DNA of 64,000 bases from JAJNBA01 sp963842295 (GTDB taxonomy: Bacteria > Actinomycetota > UBA4738 > HRBIN12): contig CAWJFY010000006.1 of NCBI GenBank assembly GCA_963842295.1, forward strand, positions 186,001 through 250,000, in the 5' to 3' direction. Below are positions 16,734 through 25,127 of the stretch, one piece after another. The notes beneath the pieces are model-generated. The model ran no database searches, was not told the DNA's origin, and saw only the letters and a list, made by a program, of their open reading frames with translations. Position 1 is the stretch's first letter, and each line of letters starts with the position of its first letter. A program made the translations under genes and the position numbers.

Positions 16734-17897
16734 ATGTCCACCATCGATCCGCACGGGGGGACCCTCGTGCAGCTCCTCGCGGAGGGTGCAAACGCGGACG
16801 CCCTCCGAGACGAGGCCCGCAACCTGCCGAAGCTCAGCGTCTCCGAACGCGAGCTCTCCGACCTCGAGATGCTCGCCGTTGGGGCACTTTCACCACTCAC
16901 CGGCTTCCAGGGTGAGGCCGACTACCACTCGGTCCTCGAGACGATGCACCTGCAGAGCGGCCTGCCGTGGTCGATCCCCGTCACCCTCTCGGTCGACGAG
17001 GAGGGGGCGCATCGGCTCGGTGGCGCCGACGCCGTGGCCTTGACCGCATCCGAGGGGAGTGAGCCGCTCGCCGTCCTCCGGATCACCGAGATCTTCAAAC
17101 GGGATCGGTCGAAGGAGTCACAGGCGGTGTTCCAGACCGAGGACCTCGAGCATCCGGGCGTGAAGGCGCTGCGCGACGCCGGCGACCGCTGCGTGGCCGG
17201 CACCCTCGAGGTGATCGCCCTGCCGCCCCACGACGACTTCCTCGAGTACCGGCTCCCACCGGCGGAGACTCGGGCGGAGTTCGACCGTCGTGGATGGCGG
17301 ACGGTCGTCGGCTTCCAGACACGCAACCCGATCCACCGAGCCCATGAGTACATCCAGAAGTGCGCGCTCGAGATCGTCGACGGCCTGCTGGTGCATCCGT
17401 TGGTCGGTGCGACGAAGGCCGACGACGTGCCGCCAGACGTACGGATGCGGTGCTACGAGGCTCTGTTCGAGGGCTACTACCCGAAGGACCGGGCGATGGT
17501 CTCGGTGTTCCCGGCGGCGATGCGCTACGCGGGTCCGAAGGAGGCGATCTGGCACGCGATCTGCCGGAAGAACTACGGGTGCACCCACTTCATCGTCGGG
17601 CGCGATCATGCCGGCGTCGGCGACTACTACGGGACCTACGACGCGCAGAAGATCTTCGAGCGATTCGAGCCGGGCGAGCTGGGGATCACCCCACTGATGT
17701 TCGAGCACTCCTTCTGGTGCAACCGCTGCGAAGGCATGGCGTCCCCGAAGACCTGTCCTCACGACGAGGGCGAGCGCGTCTCGTTGTCGGGCACGAAGGT
17801 GCGGGACATGCTCCGGGCCGGGGAGCGGCCGCCACAGGAATTCTCGCGGCCCGAGGTGGCGGAGATCCTGATCGCGGCGATGCGGGGCGAGGGTTAG
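16734..17897 (+). CDS. sat: Sulfate adenylyltransferase (ATP sulfurylase)
   Basis: Catalyses ATP + sulfate to APS and pyrophosphate, the first step of sulfate activation. The 387-residue protein is the single-chain Sat/Met3 type, with VGFQTRNPIHRAHEY (the QxRNP and HxxH substrate-binding motifs), VGRDHAGVGDYY and the late MFEHSFWCNRCEGMAS segment. ATG 16734 has AAAGGAAG upstream; the frame open to 16080 is a shadow. It is divergent from cysH, so the shared interval probably holds the cysteine-starvation control. Confidence 0.95.
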   Translation: MSTIDPHGGTLVQLLAEGANADALRDEARNLPKLSVSERELSDLEMLAVGALSPLTGFQGEADYHSVLETMHLQSGLPWSIPVTLSVDEEGAHRLGGADAVALTASEGSEPLAVLRITEIFKRDRSKESQAVFQTEDLEHPGVKALRDAGDRCVAGTLEVIALPPHDDFLEYRLPPAETRAEFDRRGWRTVVGFQTRNPIHRAHEYIQKCALEIVDGLLVHPLVGATKADDVPPDVRMRCYEALFEGYYPKDRAMVSVFPAAMRYAGPKEAIWHAICRKNYGCTHFIVGRDHAGVGDYYGTYDAQKIFERFEPGELGITPLMFEHSFWCNRCEGMASPKTCPHDEGERVSLSGTKVRDMLRAGERPPQEFSRPEVAEILIAAMRGEG

Positions 17898-18445
17898 CCT
17901 TCCCCGCCCTCGGCGACCAGATCGCCGGGGAGCAAGCCCATCACGAGGTGGTCGACACGGCCACCGTGGACGAAGGCCGCCTCCCGGAGGCGGCCTTCGT
18001 CCACGAAGCCGACCTTCTCGTACGCCTTGATGGCCTGCGCGTTGTTGGCGTTCACGAACAGGGTGATGCGATGCAGGTTCACGTGCTCGAAGCCGAAGCG
18101 GCAGAGGGTCCTGACGGCGTCGGTGCCGTAGCCGCCTCGCCACCAGGGCCGGGCCACCCAGATCCCCAGCTCGGCCGTCCGCGTGGGCGCCTCGATCTTC
18201 ATGAGGTCGCACATGCCGATGGGTCCCGGTTCCTCGAGCCGCTCGATCACCAGGTTGAGGTGGTCCGGGTTCTTCCTCGCCGACGAGATCCACGCGTGGA
18301 ACGACTCGATCGACTGGGGGAAGGGCATCCCCAGGCCGCTCCGCACGCCGTGGTCGTTGAACAGCTCGTTCAGGGTGTCGTCGGCCGGCTCGGGCGCTCG
18401 GAGGCGCACGAGCCGGCCGGTCAAGAAGGGAGGGTGCAGCTCCAC
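17894..18445 (-). CDS. GNAT-family N-acetyltransferase (RimJ/RimL type)
   Basis: A 183-residue acetyltransferase of the Acetyltransf_3 group. It has the N-terminal LTGRLVRLRAPEPAD strand-helix, the acetyl-CoA loop in ARPWWRGGYGTDAVRTL and the family motif NANNAQAIKAYEKVGFVDEG. The substrate is unknown; relatives acetylate protein N-termini or small amines. Its stop overlaps the sat stop by four bases, tail to tail. It starts at GTG 18445. Confidence 0.88.
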   Translation of the reverse strand: MELHPPFLTGRLVRLRAPEPADDTLNELFNDHGVRSGLGMPFPQSIESFHAWISSARKNPDHLNLVIERLEEPGPIGMCDLMKIEAPTRTAELGIWVARPWWRGGYGTDAVRTLCRFGFEHVNLHRITLFVNANNAQAIKAYEKVGFVDEGRLREAAFVHGGRVDHLVMGLLPGDLVAEGGEG

Positions 18446-18590
18446 ACGCGCCAGGATAGAAGGGAGGGGCGGACAGACCGCGCGACGAGTCGAGTTGAGC
18501 GCCTCCAGGGCTCACTGGTAGCCTCGTCGCGCCGTCGATGCCGATAGGGAGGCACCCGCAACGGCCACTCCCCGCACCCTCATACGACCC

Positions 18591-19568
18591 GTGTTCGCCC
18601 TCCTGCTGGGGGCCGCCGCGCTGAGCTCGATCCCCGCGTGGGCGCAGGAGTCGAAGCTCGACGCGGCGAAGAACCGACTGGAGTCCGCGCGATCCGAGCT
18701 CGATCGGGTCACCGGGCTCTGGCAACAGACCGAGTCGCGACTCGCTCAGGCGAAGGATGCCGCCGCGGACGCGCGCACCCGGATCGTCGGGCTCGAGGGC
18801 CAGCTCGCGGGGATCCAGAGGAGCCTGAACGATCGGGTCGCGGCCGCCTTCATGTCGGGTGGCTCGTTCTCGATCGGCGCGCTCCTCACGGCCGATTCGA
18901 TCCAGGACGCGGCCGACCGGCTCCAGTACACACAGAGCGTGGTGCAGGGGGATGCTGACCTCGCGACGCGGGTGGCGGTCGTCGCCGAGGAGCTCCGGCG
19001 CCAGGAGACGCGGCTCCGAGGTGCCGCCCGACAGGAGGCCGAGGCGGCGGCCGAGCTCGAGTCGCAGCGAGAGCAGATCGGCGCCAAGGTGCAGCAACTG
19101 AACGACGTCGTCGAGGAGCTGGAAGCGCAGCTCGAGGCCGCCGACGAGCAGCAGCTCAACCTCGGCGGTGGGGTCTCGCTCACCGGGACCGGCGCGATCC
19201 AGACCTGCCCGGTGGCCGGGAACACCTCGTTCGTGGATTCCTTCGGCGATCCGCGCCCGGGTGGTCGGAGCCACGCAGGGATCGACCTGATCGCGGCGTA
19301 CGGCACCCCGGTCGTCGCCGTGGCGTCGGGCGTGGCGGGACCGGCGGGGAGCATCGGCGGGCTCGGCGTGACCCTGCAGCACGACAGCGATGGGGACTGG
19401 ACGTTCTACGCGCACCTTTCGAGCTACGGGGCGAGTGGGCACGTCTCCGCAGGGACGGTGATCGGCTACGTCGGGCCGGGCAACGGCGTGAACCACCTCC
19501 ACTTCGAGTACCACCCGAGCGGCGGCGCGGCCGTGAATCCTTATGCGGCCCTGAGGGCCGTCTGCTGA
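18591..19568 (+). CDS. Secreted M23-family murein peptidase with coiled coil
   Basis: A 325-residue exported peptidase. Residues 1-18 look like a signal peptide ending AWA. A long coiled coil follows (about 20-205), similar to the EnvC/NlpD-type peptidoglycan hydrolases and RipA-like N-termini. The C-terminal LytM/M23 domain carries the zinc-binding GRSHAGIDLIAAYGTPV and HLHFEYHPSG motifs. Its target is peptidoglycan cross-links. GTG 18591 is the first start after an in-frame stop at 18519; basic residues encoded just upstream hint at a non-standard earlier start. Confidence 0.88.
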   Translation: MFALLLGAAALSSIPAWAQESKLDAAKNRLESARSELDRVTGLWQQTESRLAQAKDAAADARTRIVGLEGQLAGIQRSLNDRVAAAFMSGGSFSIGALLTADSIQDAADRLQYTQSVVQGDADLATRVAVVAEELRRQETRLRGAARQEAEAAAELESQREQIGAKVQQLNDVVEELEAQLEAADEQQLNLGGGVSLTGTGAIQTCPVAGNTSFVDSFGDPRPGGRSHAGIDLIAAYGTPVVAVASGVAGPAGSIGGLGVTLQHDSDGDWTFYAHLSSYGASGHVSAGTVIGYVGPGNGVNHLHFEYHPSGGAAVNPYAALRAVC

Positions 19569-19597
19569 GCCTCGATGCCGGTAGTAGCATCGCCGCC

Positions 19598-20128
19598 GTG
19601 AGTGAAGGTCAGCCGGCGAACCGCCGCATCGACCGGATCCGCGATCCCTCGTACATCGAAGGCATCGACACGATGCCGCTCGAAGACGTTCGGGCTCGCC
19701 GAGACGAGAGCATGGCCGAGCGCGAGTACCTCTCGCTGCTCCGGCGCCTCGTCCAAGGGCGGGCGGAGATCCTCAAGGCGGAGCTCGCATCCCGCAGCAA
19801 CGACGACCACCGGCCGCTGGTGGACCGTCTCTCGGAGATCCTCGCCTCCGATCAGCCCTCCACCTCCCGGGGAGAGGCGATGCGCATCTCGTTGCCCGAG
19901 GAGGAGATGATGCTGGCGCGCCGGAGGATCGAGCGGCTCGTCGCCGACGCCGGTATCAGCGATCCCTCCGCGCTGGATGACACCAGGCTGCGGGAGGCGG
20001 TGGAGGTGCTGGCCGGCGAGGAGCGCGAGGTGTCCGCCCAGCGCGGGGACGTCCACCGCGTGCTCGACGCCCTCCAGGACGAGCTCAAACGGCGGTACAA
20101 GGAGGATCCGAGCCTCGCGCTGAGCTGA
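19598..20128 (+). CDS. RsiG-like coiled-coil protein, candidate c-di-GMP-binding anti-sigma factor
   Basis: A 176-residue, mostly helical protein. Streptomyces RsiG sequesters sigma WhiG when loaded with c-di-GMP through E(x3)S(x2)R(x3)Q(x3)D motifs on two antiparallel helices. Here Ser46-Arg49-Gln53-Glu57 reproduces S(x2)R(x3)Q(x3)[D/E] in the first helix, and Glu142-Ser146-Arg149-His153-Asp157 reproduces the full spacing in the second with His for Gln. An HD-GYP phosphodiesterase gene follows 118 bases later, fitting c-di-GMP signalling. The partner sigma factor is not adjacent. The start is GTG 19598. Motif spacing is seen; function is inferred. Confidence 0.75.
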   Translation: MSEGQPANRRIDRIRDPSYIEGIDTMPLEDVRARRDESMAEREYLSLLRRLVQGRAEILKAELASRSNDDHRPLVDRLSEILASDQPSTSRGEAMRISLPEEEMMLARRRIERLVADAGISDPSALDDTRLREAVEVLAGEEREVSAQRGDVHRVLDALQDELKRRYKEDPSLALS

Positions 20129-20246
20129 GCACCTCCCGCACGCGGCATCCCCCGTCACCGGTAGCGGATTCCCCCGGTCGCCCGATACCCCCACCGTGGA
20201 TCCCCTGCCAAGGTGACGGCCACTTCTCCGAGGATGGGGCGAACCA

Positions 20247-21029
20247 TTGAACGATCACGAAGACGGGGGATCCGGGGCAGTGGCACGGCAACTCTCGGGA
20301 GATCCCGGGGCGGAATCCCTGCATGACCAGCTGAAGGTATTCGCGCGCGAGGTCGGGGTGCTCTACTCCGCCGAGCGGGTGCGCACGCGTGAGCTCGAGC
20401 ACGCGCTGGAGAGCGCTCGGGAGATGTACTTCGCCACGATGAAGTCGCTCGCCCACGTGGTGGAGGCGAAGGACCCCACGACCAGAGGTCATCTGGACCG
20501 AACGGCCCATTACGGCCTCACGCTCGCTCGCAGGGTCGATCCCGAGCTCGCGGCCCAGCCAGAGGTCGCCTACGGCTTCTTCCTCCACGACATCGGGAAG
20601 GTCGGGATCCCCGAGTCGATCCTCTGCAAGGCCGGTCCGCTGACCGAGCTGGAATGGGTCGTGATGCGGTCCCACCCCAACCAGGGGGCGAGGATCGTCG
20701 AGCCCATCCCCTTCATGGGCGAGGCCGTCGACATCGTCCGCAGTCATCACGAGAGGTTCGATGGCGCCGGCTATCCCAGGGGACTGCGGGGCGAGGAGAT
20801 CCCGCTGGCGGCGCGGATCTTCTCGATCGCGGATTCCTTCGATGCGATGACCAGCGATCGCCCGTACCGTTCGGCGCTCTCGACCGAGGAGGCCGTCGCC
20901 GAGATCCGCGCCGCCAGCGGCACCCAGTTCGATCCGCGCTGTGTCGAGGCGTTCGAGACCCTCGCCGAGGAGGACGCCGGCTTCGTGCTCCACGACAAGC
21001 GTTTCATCCCGACGTTCGCCGCGAGCTGA
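20247..21029 (+). CDS. HD-GYP domain protein, probable c-di-GMP phosphodiesterase
   Basis: A 260-residue cytoplasmic protein with a short N-terminal coiled region and an HD-GYP domain (about 60-255). The full signature is present: HLDR (His82), FFLHDIGKVGIPESIL (His114-Asp115), RSHPNQGARI (His143) and RSHHERFDGAGYPRGL with HH 167-168 and the GYP loop. HD-GYP enzymes hydrolyse c-di-GMP to pGpG or GMP. No receiver domain is attached. The chosen start is TTG 20247; GTG 20280 with GGGGGA upstream is a good alternative. It follows the RsiG-like gene in the same direction. Confidence 0.9.
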   Translation: MNDHEDGGSGAVARQLSGDPGAESLHDQLKVFAREVGVLYSAERVRTRELEHALESAREMYFATMKSLAHVVEAKDPTTRGHLDRTAHYGLTLARRVDPELAAQPEVAYGFFLHDIGKVGIPESILCKAGPLTELEWVVMRSHPNQGARIVEPIPFMGEAVDIVRSHHERFDGAGYPRGLRGEEIPLAARIFSIADSFDAMTSDRPYRSALSTEEAVAEIRAASGTQFDPRCVEAFETLAEEDAGFVLHDKRFIPTFAAS

Positions 21030-21074
21030 GCCGGGGCGGCCGTTTCGGGTCGGTGTCGCTAGGCTTCGGCCCCG

Positions 21075-22040
21075 ATGACTGCGCCCGCCGAGCTCGTCCA
21101 TGTGGTGCGCAACGGTCTCGTGGAGTCCGTGCACACCGGCGACGTGGCGGTCTGCACCGCCGACGGACGGCTCCGCGCGTTCGCGGGCGACCCCGATCGC
21201 ATGCTGTTCGGCCGCTCCTGCGAGAAGCCGTTGCAAGGCGCGGTCTCGCTCTCCTCGATGGACGAGCCGGATCTCCCCGACGACGAGATCGCCGTGATGT
21301 GCGCTTCCCACTCGGGGGAGGCGATCCACGTGGCCACCGTCCGCCGTCTGCTGCGTCGAGGTCCCGTCGCCGTCTCGGCGCTCCTGACGCCGCGCGACCG
21401 TGCGACGAAAGGCGCGCGGTCGCGCATCTGGGACGGGTGCTCCGGGAACCACGCGGGGCTGCTGGTGGCGTCGGCTCGCCGGGGATGGGACCTGGGCAGC
21501 TACCGAGCGCCGGGTCATCCCGTCCAGCGCCGTGTGCTCCGGGCCGTCACGGCCGCAACCGACGTCGAGCGGCCGAGGATCGGAGTAGACGGCTGCGGGA
21601 TCCCGGTTCACGGCGTTCCTCTCCGCGCGATGGCCATGATGTTCGCTCGTCTCGGGGAGCCGGACCGACTGGGGCGGCTCGCCCCCGCGGCCGACCGGGT
21701 CGTTCGCGGGATGCTCGCCGCCCCGCACATGGTCGGCGGCACCCGGCGGCTGGACACCGACGTGATGATCGCGGGCGCAGGGCAGGTGATCGCGAAAGAG
21801 GGAGCCGAGGGGCTCGTGTGCGCGACCTCGCTGCCTCAAGGGGTCGGGATCGCGCTCAAGGTCACCGACGGGAACTGGCGGCGCCTGGCCCCCGCCGTGG
21901 TCAAGGTGCTCCGTGACCTGGACGTGTTCCCCGAGCCGAACGCCGAAGAGCTCCTGCCCCACGAGCGACTTCCCGTCCTGGGCGGCGAAGAGCCACAGGG
22001 CGCCGTCGAGGCTGTCGTCCGGCTCCGGCGTGGCCGGTAG
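21075..22040 (+). CDS. Asparaginase II-family protein (Rhizobium AnsA-like)
   Basis: A 321-residue member of the L-asparaginase II family of the Rhizobium etli type, unrelated to E. coli AnsA/B. It carries ELVHVVRNGLVESVH, the SCEKPLQ motif, MCASHSGE, WDGCSGNHAG, and VDGCGIPVHGVPL. The Ser-Lys pair and these blocks form the active site in this family. Expected product is aspartate plus ammonia, acting in the cytoplasm. It follows the HD-GYP gene by 45 bases. Confidence 0.87.
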   Translation: MTAPAELVHVVRNGLVESVHTGDVAVCTADGRLRAFAGDPDRMLFGRSCEKPLQGAVSLSSMDEPDLPDDEIAVMCASHSGEAIHVATVRRLLRRGPVAVSALLTPRDRATKGARSRIWDGCSGNHAGLLVASARRGWDLGSYRAPGHPVQRRVLRAVTAATDVERPRIGVDGCGIPVHGVPLRAMAMMFARLGEPDRLGRLAPAADRVVRGMLAAPHMVGGTRRLDTDVMIAGAGQVIAKEGAEGLVCATSLPQGVGIALKVTDGNWRRLAPAVVKVLRDLDVFPEPNAEELLPHERLPVLGGEEPQGAVEAVVRLRRGR

Positions 22041-22111
22041 CCGTCAAGGGAGCTTCTCGTCCGTACCATCGACGGGATGAAAAGGGACCCGATCCGAGGT
22101 TGTACTGGTCC

Positions 22112-23359
22112 GTGAGCACCACAACGCAGCACCCACGCGTCGCCGTCCTCGCCGTGCACACCTCTCCGGTCGATCAGCCGGGAACCGGCGACTCGGGCGG
22201 GATGAACGTCTACATCCGCTCGGTGGCGGAGCGTCTGGCAGGCCAGGGGGTCGAGGTGGATCTCTTCACGAGGTGCCGTGGCGGGGCCACGCACGATGTC
22301 CGTGAGATCGCGCCGGGGATCCGAGTGGTGAGCACGAAGGGTGGTCCCTGTCATCCGCTGCCGAAGTCCGCGGTGCAGCGCTACCTGCCGGAGTTCCTCG
22401 GCGGGGTGCTGCGCGTAGCGAGAGAGGAAGGCAACCGCTACGACGTCGTTCACAGCCACTACTGGCTGTCCGGCTGGGTCGGCCGGGCGACGAAGGAGAT
22501 CCTCGGCGTCCCTCTGGTGGCCTCGTTCCACACGCTCGGCAAGGTGAAGAACTACTCGCTCGCTCGGGGGGAGCTCCCGGAGCCCGCCGAGCGCCTCCGA
22601 GGGGAAGAGCGGGTGATCGGCGAGGCCGACATGATCCTGGCGCCGACGCCCGAGGAGGCAGGTCAGCTCGTGGGGCTGTACGGGGCGGATCCCGAACGGA
22701 TCCGGATCGTTCCCCCCGGCGTCGATCACTCGATCTTCGTGCCGGCCGACCGGGCAGCGGCTCGCGCGCGGCTGCACCTGTCGGGTCTTCGGCTCGCCCT
22801 CTTCGTGGGTCGGTTGCAGTCCCATAAGGGTCCGGACGTCGCGATCCGCACGCTCGCGGAGGTGGTCGCCCGGGGCGGCGAGACGGCGGAGGACCTGGTG
22901 CTCGCGATCGTCGGCGGTCCAAGCGGTGAGAGGGCCGGCGCCGAGGTCGCCCGGCTGATGGAGCTCGCGTCGGCTCTCGGCGTCGCCGACCGGGTGATGC
23001 TGTTCCCGCCGCAGCCGCACGCCCGTCTCGCGGACTTCTACTCGGCCGCCGACGTCGTGCTCGTGCCTTCGCGTTCGGAATCGTTCGGGCTCGTCGCCCT
23101 CGAAGCCCAGGCATGCGGCACACCTGTCGTGGCCTCGGCGGTGGGCGGGCTGCGGACGGTCGTCCGGGGCGGCGGGCTGCTCGTCGAGGGTCACGATCCC
23201 GCCGACCATGCGGACGCGGTGCTCGCGGTCCTCGGCGATGCGGCGTTCGCGACGGCGCTCGGCACCGCGGGCGCTCGGGAATCACTGGGGTTCACCTGGG
23301 ACGCCACCACCGCGGAGGTCCGCGCCGTCTACCGCGAGCTCCTCGAGGCCGCCGCGTGA
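22112..23359 (+). CDS. mshA: GT4 glycosyltransferase, MshA-like (mycothiol biosynthesis)
   Basis: Catalyses transfer of GlcNAc from UDP-GlcNAc to inositol 3-phosphate, the first step of mycothiol synthesis. It begins with the MshA motif AVHTSPVDQPGTGDSGGMNV, then HSHYWLSGWVGR and a GT-B C-terminal domain with FVGRLQSHKGPDV and the nucleotide-sugar motif PSRSESFGLVALEAQACGTP. About 415 residues. GTG 22112 is used; TTG 22100 is an alternative immediately after GAGG. A sucrose-phosphate-synthase-like GT4 enzyme is the main alternative. A GNAT gene overlaps its stop. Confidence 0.82.
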   Translation: MSTTTQHPRVAVLAVHTSPVDQPGTGDSGGMNVYIRSVAERLAGQGVEVDLFTRCRGGATHDVREIAPGIRVVSTKGGPCHPLPKSAVQRYLPEFLGGVLRVAREEGNRYDVVHSHYWLSGWVGRATKEILGVPLVASFHTLGKVKNYSLARGELPEPAERLRGEERVIGEADMILAPTPEEAGQLVGLYGADPERIRIVPPGVDHSIFVPADRAAARARLHLSGLRLALFVGRLQSHKGPDVAIRTLAEVVARGGETAEDLVLAIVGGPSGERAGAEVARLMELASALGVADRVMLFPPQPHARLADFYSAADVVLVPSRSESFGLVALEAQACGTPVVASAVGGLRTVVRGGGLLVEGHDPADHADAVLAVLGDAAFATALGTAGARESLGFTWDATTAEVRAVYRELLEAAA

Positions 23360-23907
23360 TCCACGGGGTTCGCGTGCTCCTCCGTCCTGTGGAGGAGCAC
23401 GACTACGCCCTGATCCATGCCTGGCAGAACGACCCCGAGGTCTGGTGGCTGATGGACTACGAGGGGCCGTTCTCGATGGAGGACATCGTCGAGAGCGAGA
23501 AGCGTGCTCGCGAGGAAGGGCACCCGTACGTGATCGAGGTCGACGGGACGCCGATCGGACGGATCGGACTCAACGCCTTCCGGCGCCGCGACCGCATCTG
23601 CGCGCTGTACATCCTCATCGGGGAACGTTCGGCCTGGGAGCAGGGGCACGGGACCGATGCGGTCGCGGCACTCGTGGACGAGGCGTTCGATCGCTTCGAC
23701 CTCCATCGGGTGGAGCTCTGGTCGACCGCGGACAACGAGCGAGCGATCCACGTGTACGAGAAATGCGGTTTCGCCGTCGACGGGCGGCTTCCGGAGCGAT
23801 CGTGGAAGGGCGGCGCGTGGGTCGACCGGGTCGTGATGTCGGTGACGCGCGAGGGCTTCGGAGCTTCGGCAGCGGCGACCGACCTGCGACGTCACCGGAA
23901 CACCTGA
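23356..23907 (+). CDS. GNAT-family N-acetyltransferase
   Basis: A 183-residue acetyltransferase with RVLLRPVEEHDYALIHAW at the N-terminus, the CoA-binding loop ERSAWEQGHGTDAVAALV, and TADNERAIHVYEKCGFAVDG. It is translationally coupled to the preceding glycosyltransferase (GTG 23356 overlaps the TGA at 23357). That pairing with mshA hints at an amine substrate in thiol or glycan metabolism, but MshD has two GNAT domains and this has one. The substrate is unknown. Confidence 0.88.
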   Translation: MIHGVRVLLRPVEEHDYALIHAWQNDPEVWWLMDYEGPFSMEDIVESEKRAREEGHPYVIEVDGTPIGRIGLNAFRRRDRICALYILIGERSAWEQGHGTDAVAALVDEAFDRFDLHRVELWSTADNERAIHVYEKCGFAVDGRLPERSWKGGAWVDRVVMSVTREGFGASAAATDLRRHRNT

Positions 23908-23983
23908 ATCCTTCTCCCTTTTGTCACTTTTCCTTCCAGGGCGTCTACCTGCACATTCGCGTCTGACCTGGGCGAACGCGAAG

Positions 23984-24013
23984 TTGACCTGCCTCGAGGC
24001 CGCCGGGTAGGTT
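23984..24013 (+). promoter_or_regulatory. Sigma-70-type promoter for the structured RNA
   Basis: TTGACC (23984-23989) and TAGGTT (24008-24013) are separated by 18 bases, close to the vegetative consensus. The predicted transcription start, about 24019-24021, falls at the first hairpin of the structured region and far upstream of the tetR start at 24482. Confidence 0.5.
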
Positions 24014-24017
24014 TCGC

Positions 24018-24410
24018 CTCGCTCCAAGCAGTCGAAGTGATCGACGCGAGAGGGCCGGACGAGCGGCCGAGACACCGCAAGGTGGACCGGACGCGAGGGA
24101 CCCAGGAGGATCCGCGAGGATCCGAGCGGGACCCCGACCGCCGGAGAAGGTCGCGAGACCGGACCCGGAGGGCCCCGCCGGGAACATCGAAAGGTGAACC
24201 GGGCGGGGGGTCCGCGGAGGAAGGAGCGCCGCGAGGCGATCCGGAACCCGCGAATGGCGGAGGTGAGCCGCAAGGCGAACCATCGTCGGCGGTCCGGCAG
24301 CCGCGCGAAGAGAGCGGAGGTTGCTTGGGGCACCAGAGCCCGAGAGGCTGAAGGTGGTTGGGAGCTTCGGTTCCCAGCGAGCCGGAGGTCTCTCGGGTTC
24401 TCTCTTTTCC
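24018..24410 (+). ncRNA. Candidate undescribed structured RNA, about 390 nt, rich in GNRA tetraloops
   Basis: This interval has no credible coding frame but folds into consecutive hairpins on the plus strand. CTCGC/GCGAG (24018-24050) encloses GTCGA/TCGAC. GGCCG/CGGCC spans 24053-24068. CACC-GCAA-GGTG is at 24073-24084, GGATCC-GCGA-GGATCC at 24108-24123 and GGTC-GCGA-GACC at 24149-24160. A long bulged stem spans 24161-24213, capped by CATC-GAAA-GGTG. GGT-GA-GCC-GCAA-GGC-GA-ACC (24262-24281) has a tandem GA internal loop. CCCGAGAG/CTCTCGGG (24339-24397) contains GGGAGC-TTCG-GTTCCC and is followed by a T-rich tail. GNRA and UUCG loops are correctly oriented only for plus-strand RNA. It lacks conserved sequences of RNase P RNA, tmRNA and SRP RNA. 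Confidence 0.7.
24339..24410 (+). terminator. Terminal hairpin and T-rich tail of the structured RNA
   Basis: CCCGAGAG (24339-24346) pairs with CTCTCGGG (24390-24397). Inside it GGGAGC pairs with GTTCCC around a TTCG tetraloop (24360-24375). The pyrimidine tail TTCTCTCTTTTCC follows at once. It would end transcription 70 bases before the tetR start. Confidence 0.6.
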
Positions 24411-24481
24411 GATCTCTTTCGCCCACACCTCATCCGGCTCGTCCCGCTCGTGGGCTCTTTTCCGCTAGCTTCCCTTGCGCC

Positions 24482-25102
24482 ATGACCGAGACGCCGAGCC
24501 GGCGCGACCGGATCCTCGAGGCCGCGATGCGGGCCTTCGCGGAGCGCGGCTACCGAGGGACCCGTGTGGAGGACATCGCCACCGAGGTCGGCATCGCGAA
24601 GGGCACCGTCTTCCTCGACTTCGGGTCCAAAGAGGGACTGTTCCTCGAGGCTTTCAAGCGAGCCGTCTCCTCGCTCCCGGCATGGCTGGACGCGCCCGCC
24701 GATGTGGTCGACCAAGGGTTCTGGGCGGTGCTCGATTGGTGGCTGCAGCGCGCGGAGGAGCTCGTTGCCTCTGATCCGGTGCCGAACCGGGTCGCGCTCA
24801 TCGCCCGGTACGACACGGGACTCGACATCCGCCGGCCGGTGGACCGGTTCATGCGGAGCGAAGATCCGTACGGGACGCTCGAGTTCGTCGAGTTCGGCGT
24901 CGGGCGCGGGGAGATCCGGGACGACGTGGATGCAGAGATGATCGCATCCACCCTGGATTGGATGGCCGAGCGCTTCCAGGACGCGCTCGTCTCCGAGGAC
25001 TTCGATCCCGGGTTGATCCATCGGCGTCCCGAGCGGCGCCCGATGCGGATCAAGGAGTTCGTCGAAGTCCTCCGAGGCGGCATCGCGCCCCAGCCGGAAT
25101 GA
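24482..25102 (+). CDS. TetR-family transcriptional regulator
   Basis: A 206-residue repressor. Residues 8-55 are the TetR helix-turn-helix (DRILEAAMRAFAERGYRGT, VGIAKGTVFLDFGSKEGLF). The helical C-terminal ligand-binding half has no recognisable specificity. ATG 24482 is at normal family position; the frame open back to 24194 runs through the structured RNA and is rejected. The proline dehydrogenase gene follows 25 bases later in the same direction, so this regulator may control proline catabolism. Confidence 0.9.
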   Translation: MTETPSRRDRILEAAMRAFAERGYRGTRVEDIATEVGIAKGTVFLDFGSKEGLFLEAFKRAVSSLPAWLDAPADVVDQGFWAVLDWWLQRAEELVASDPVPNRVALIARYDTGLDIRRPVDRFMRSEDPYGTLEFVEFGVGRGEIRDDVDAEMIASTLDWMAERFQDALVSEDFDPGLIHRRPERRPMRIKEFVEVLRGGIAPQPE

Positions 25103-25127
25103 AGCCCGGCCTCGCTATCCTCGATCG

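Noticed and set aside
24018..24410. RNase P RNA, tmRNA or SRP RNA
   Set aside because: None of their conserved core sequences was found, such as the RNase P GAAAGTCC-type and ACAGAA-type boxes or the tmRNA tRNA-like end, although the length fits RNase P.
24194..24481. Extended N-terminus of the TetR protein
   Set aside because: The open frame runs through the structured RNA and its terminator, and the HTH domain starts at the normal distance from ATG 24482.
23945..25021. 358-residue minus-strand gene across the structured RNA and tetR
   Set aside because: Low-complexity Arg/Pro-rich translation opposite a clear TetR gene; the tetraloops are only meaningful on the plus strand.
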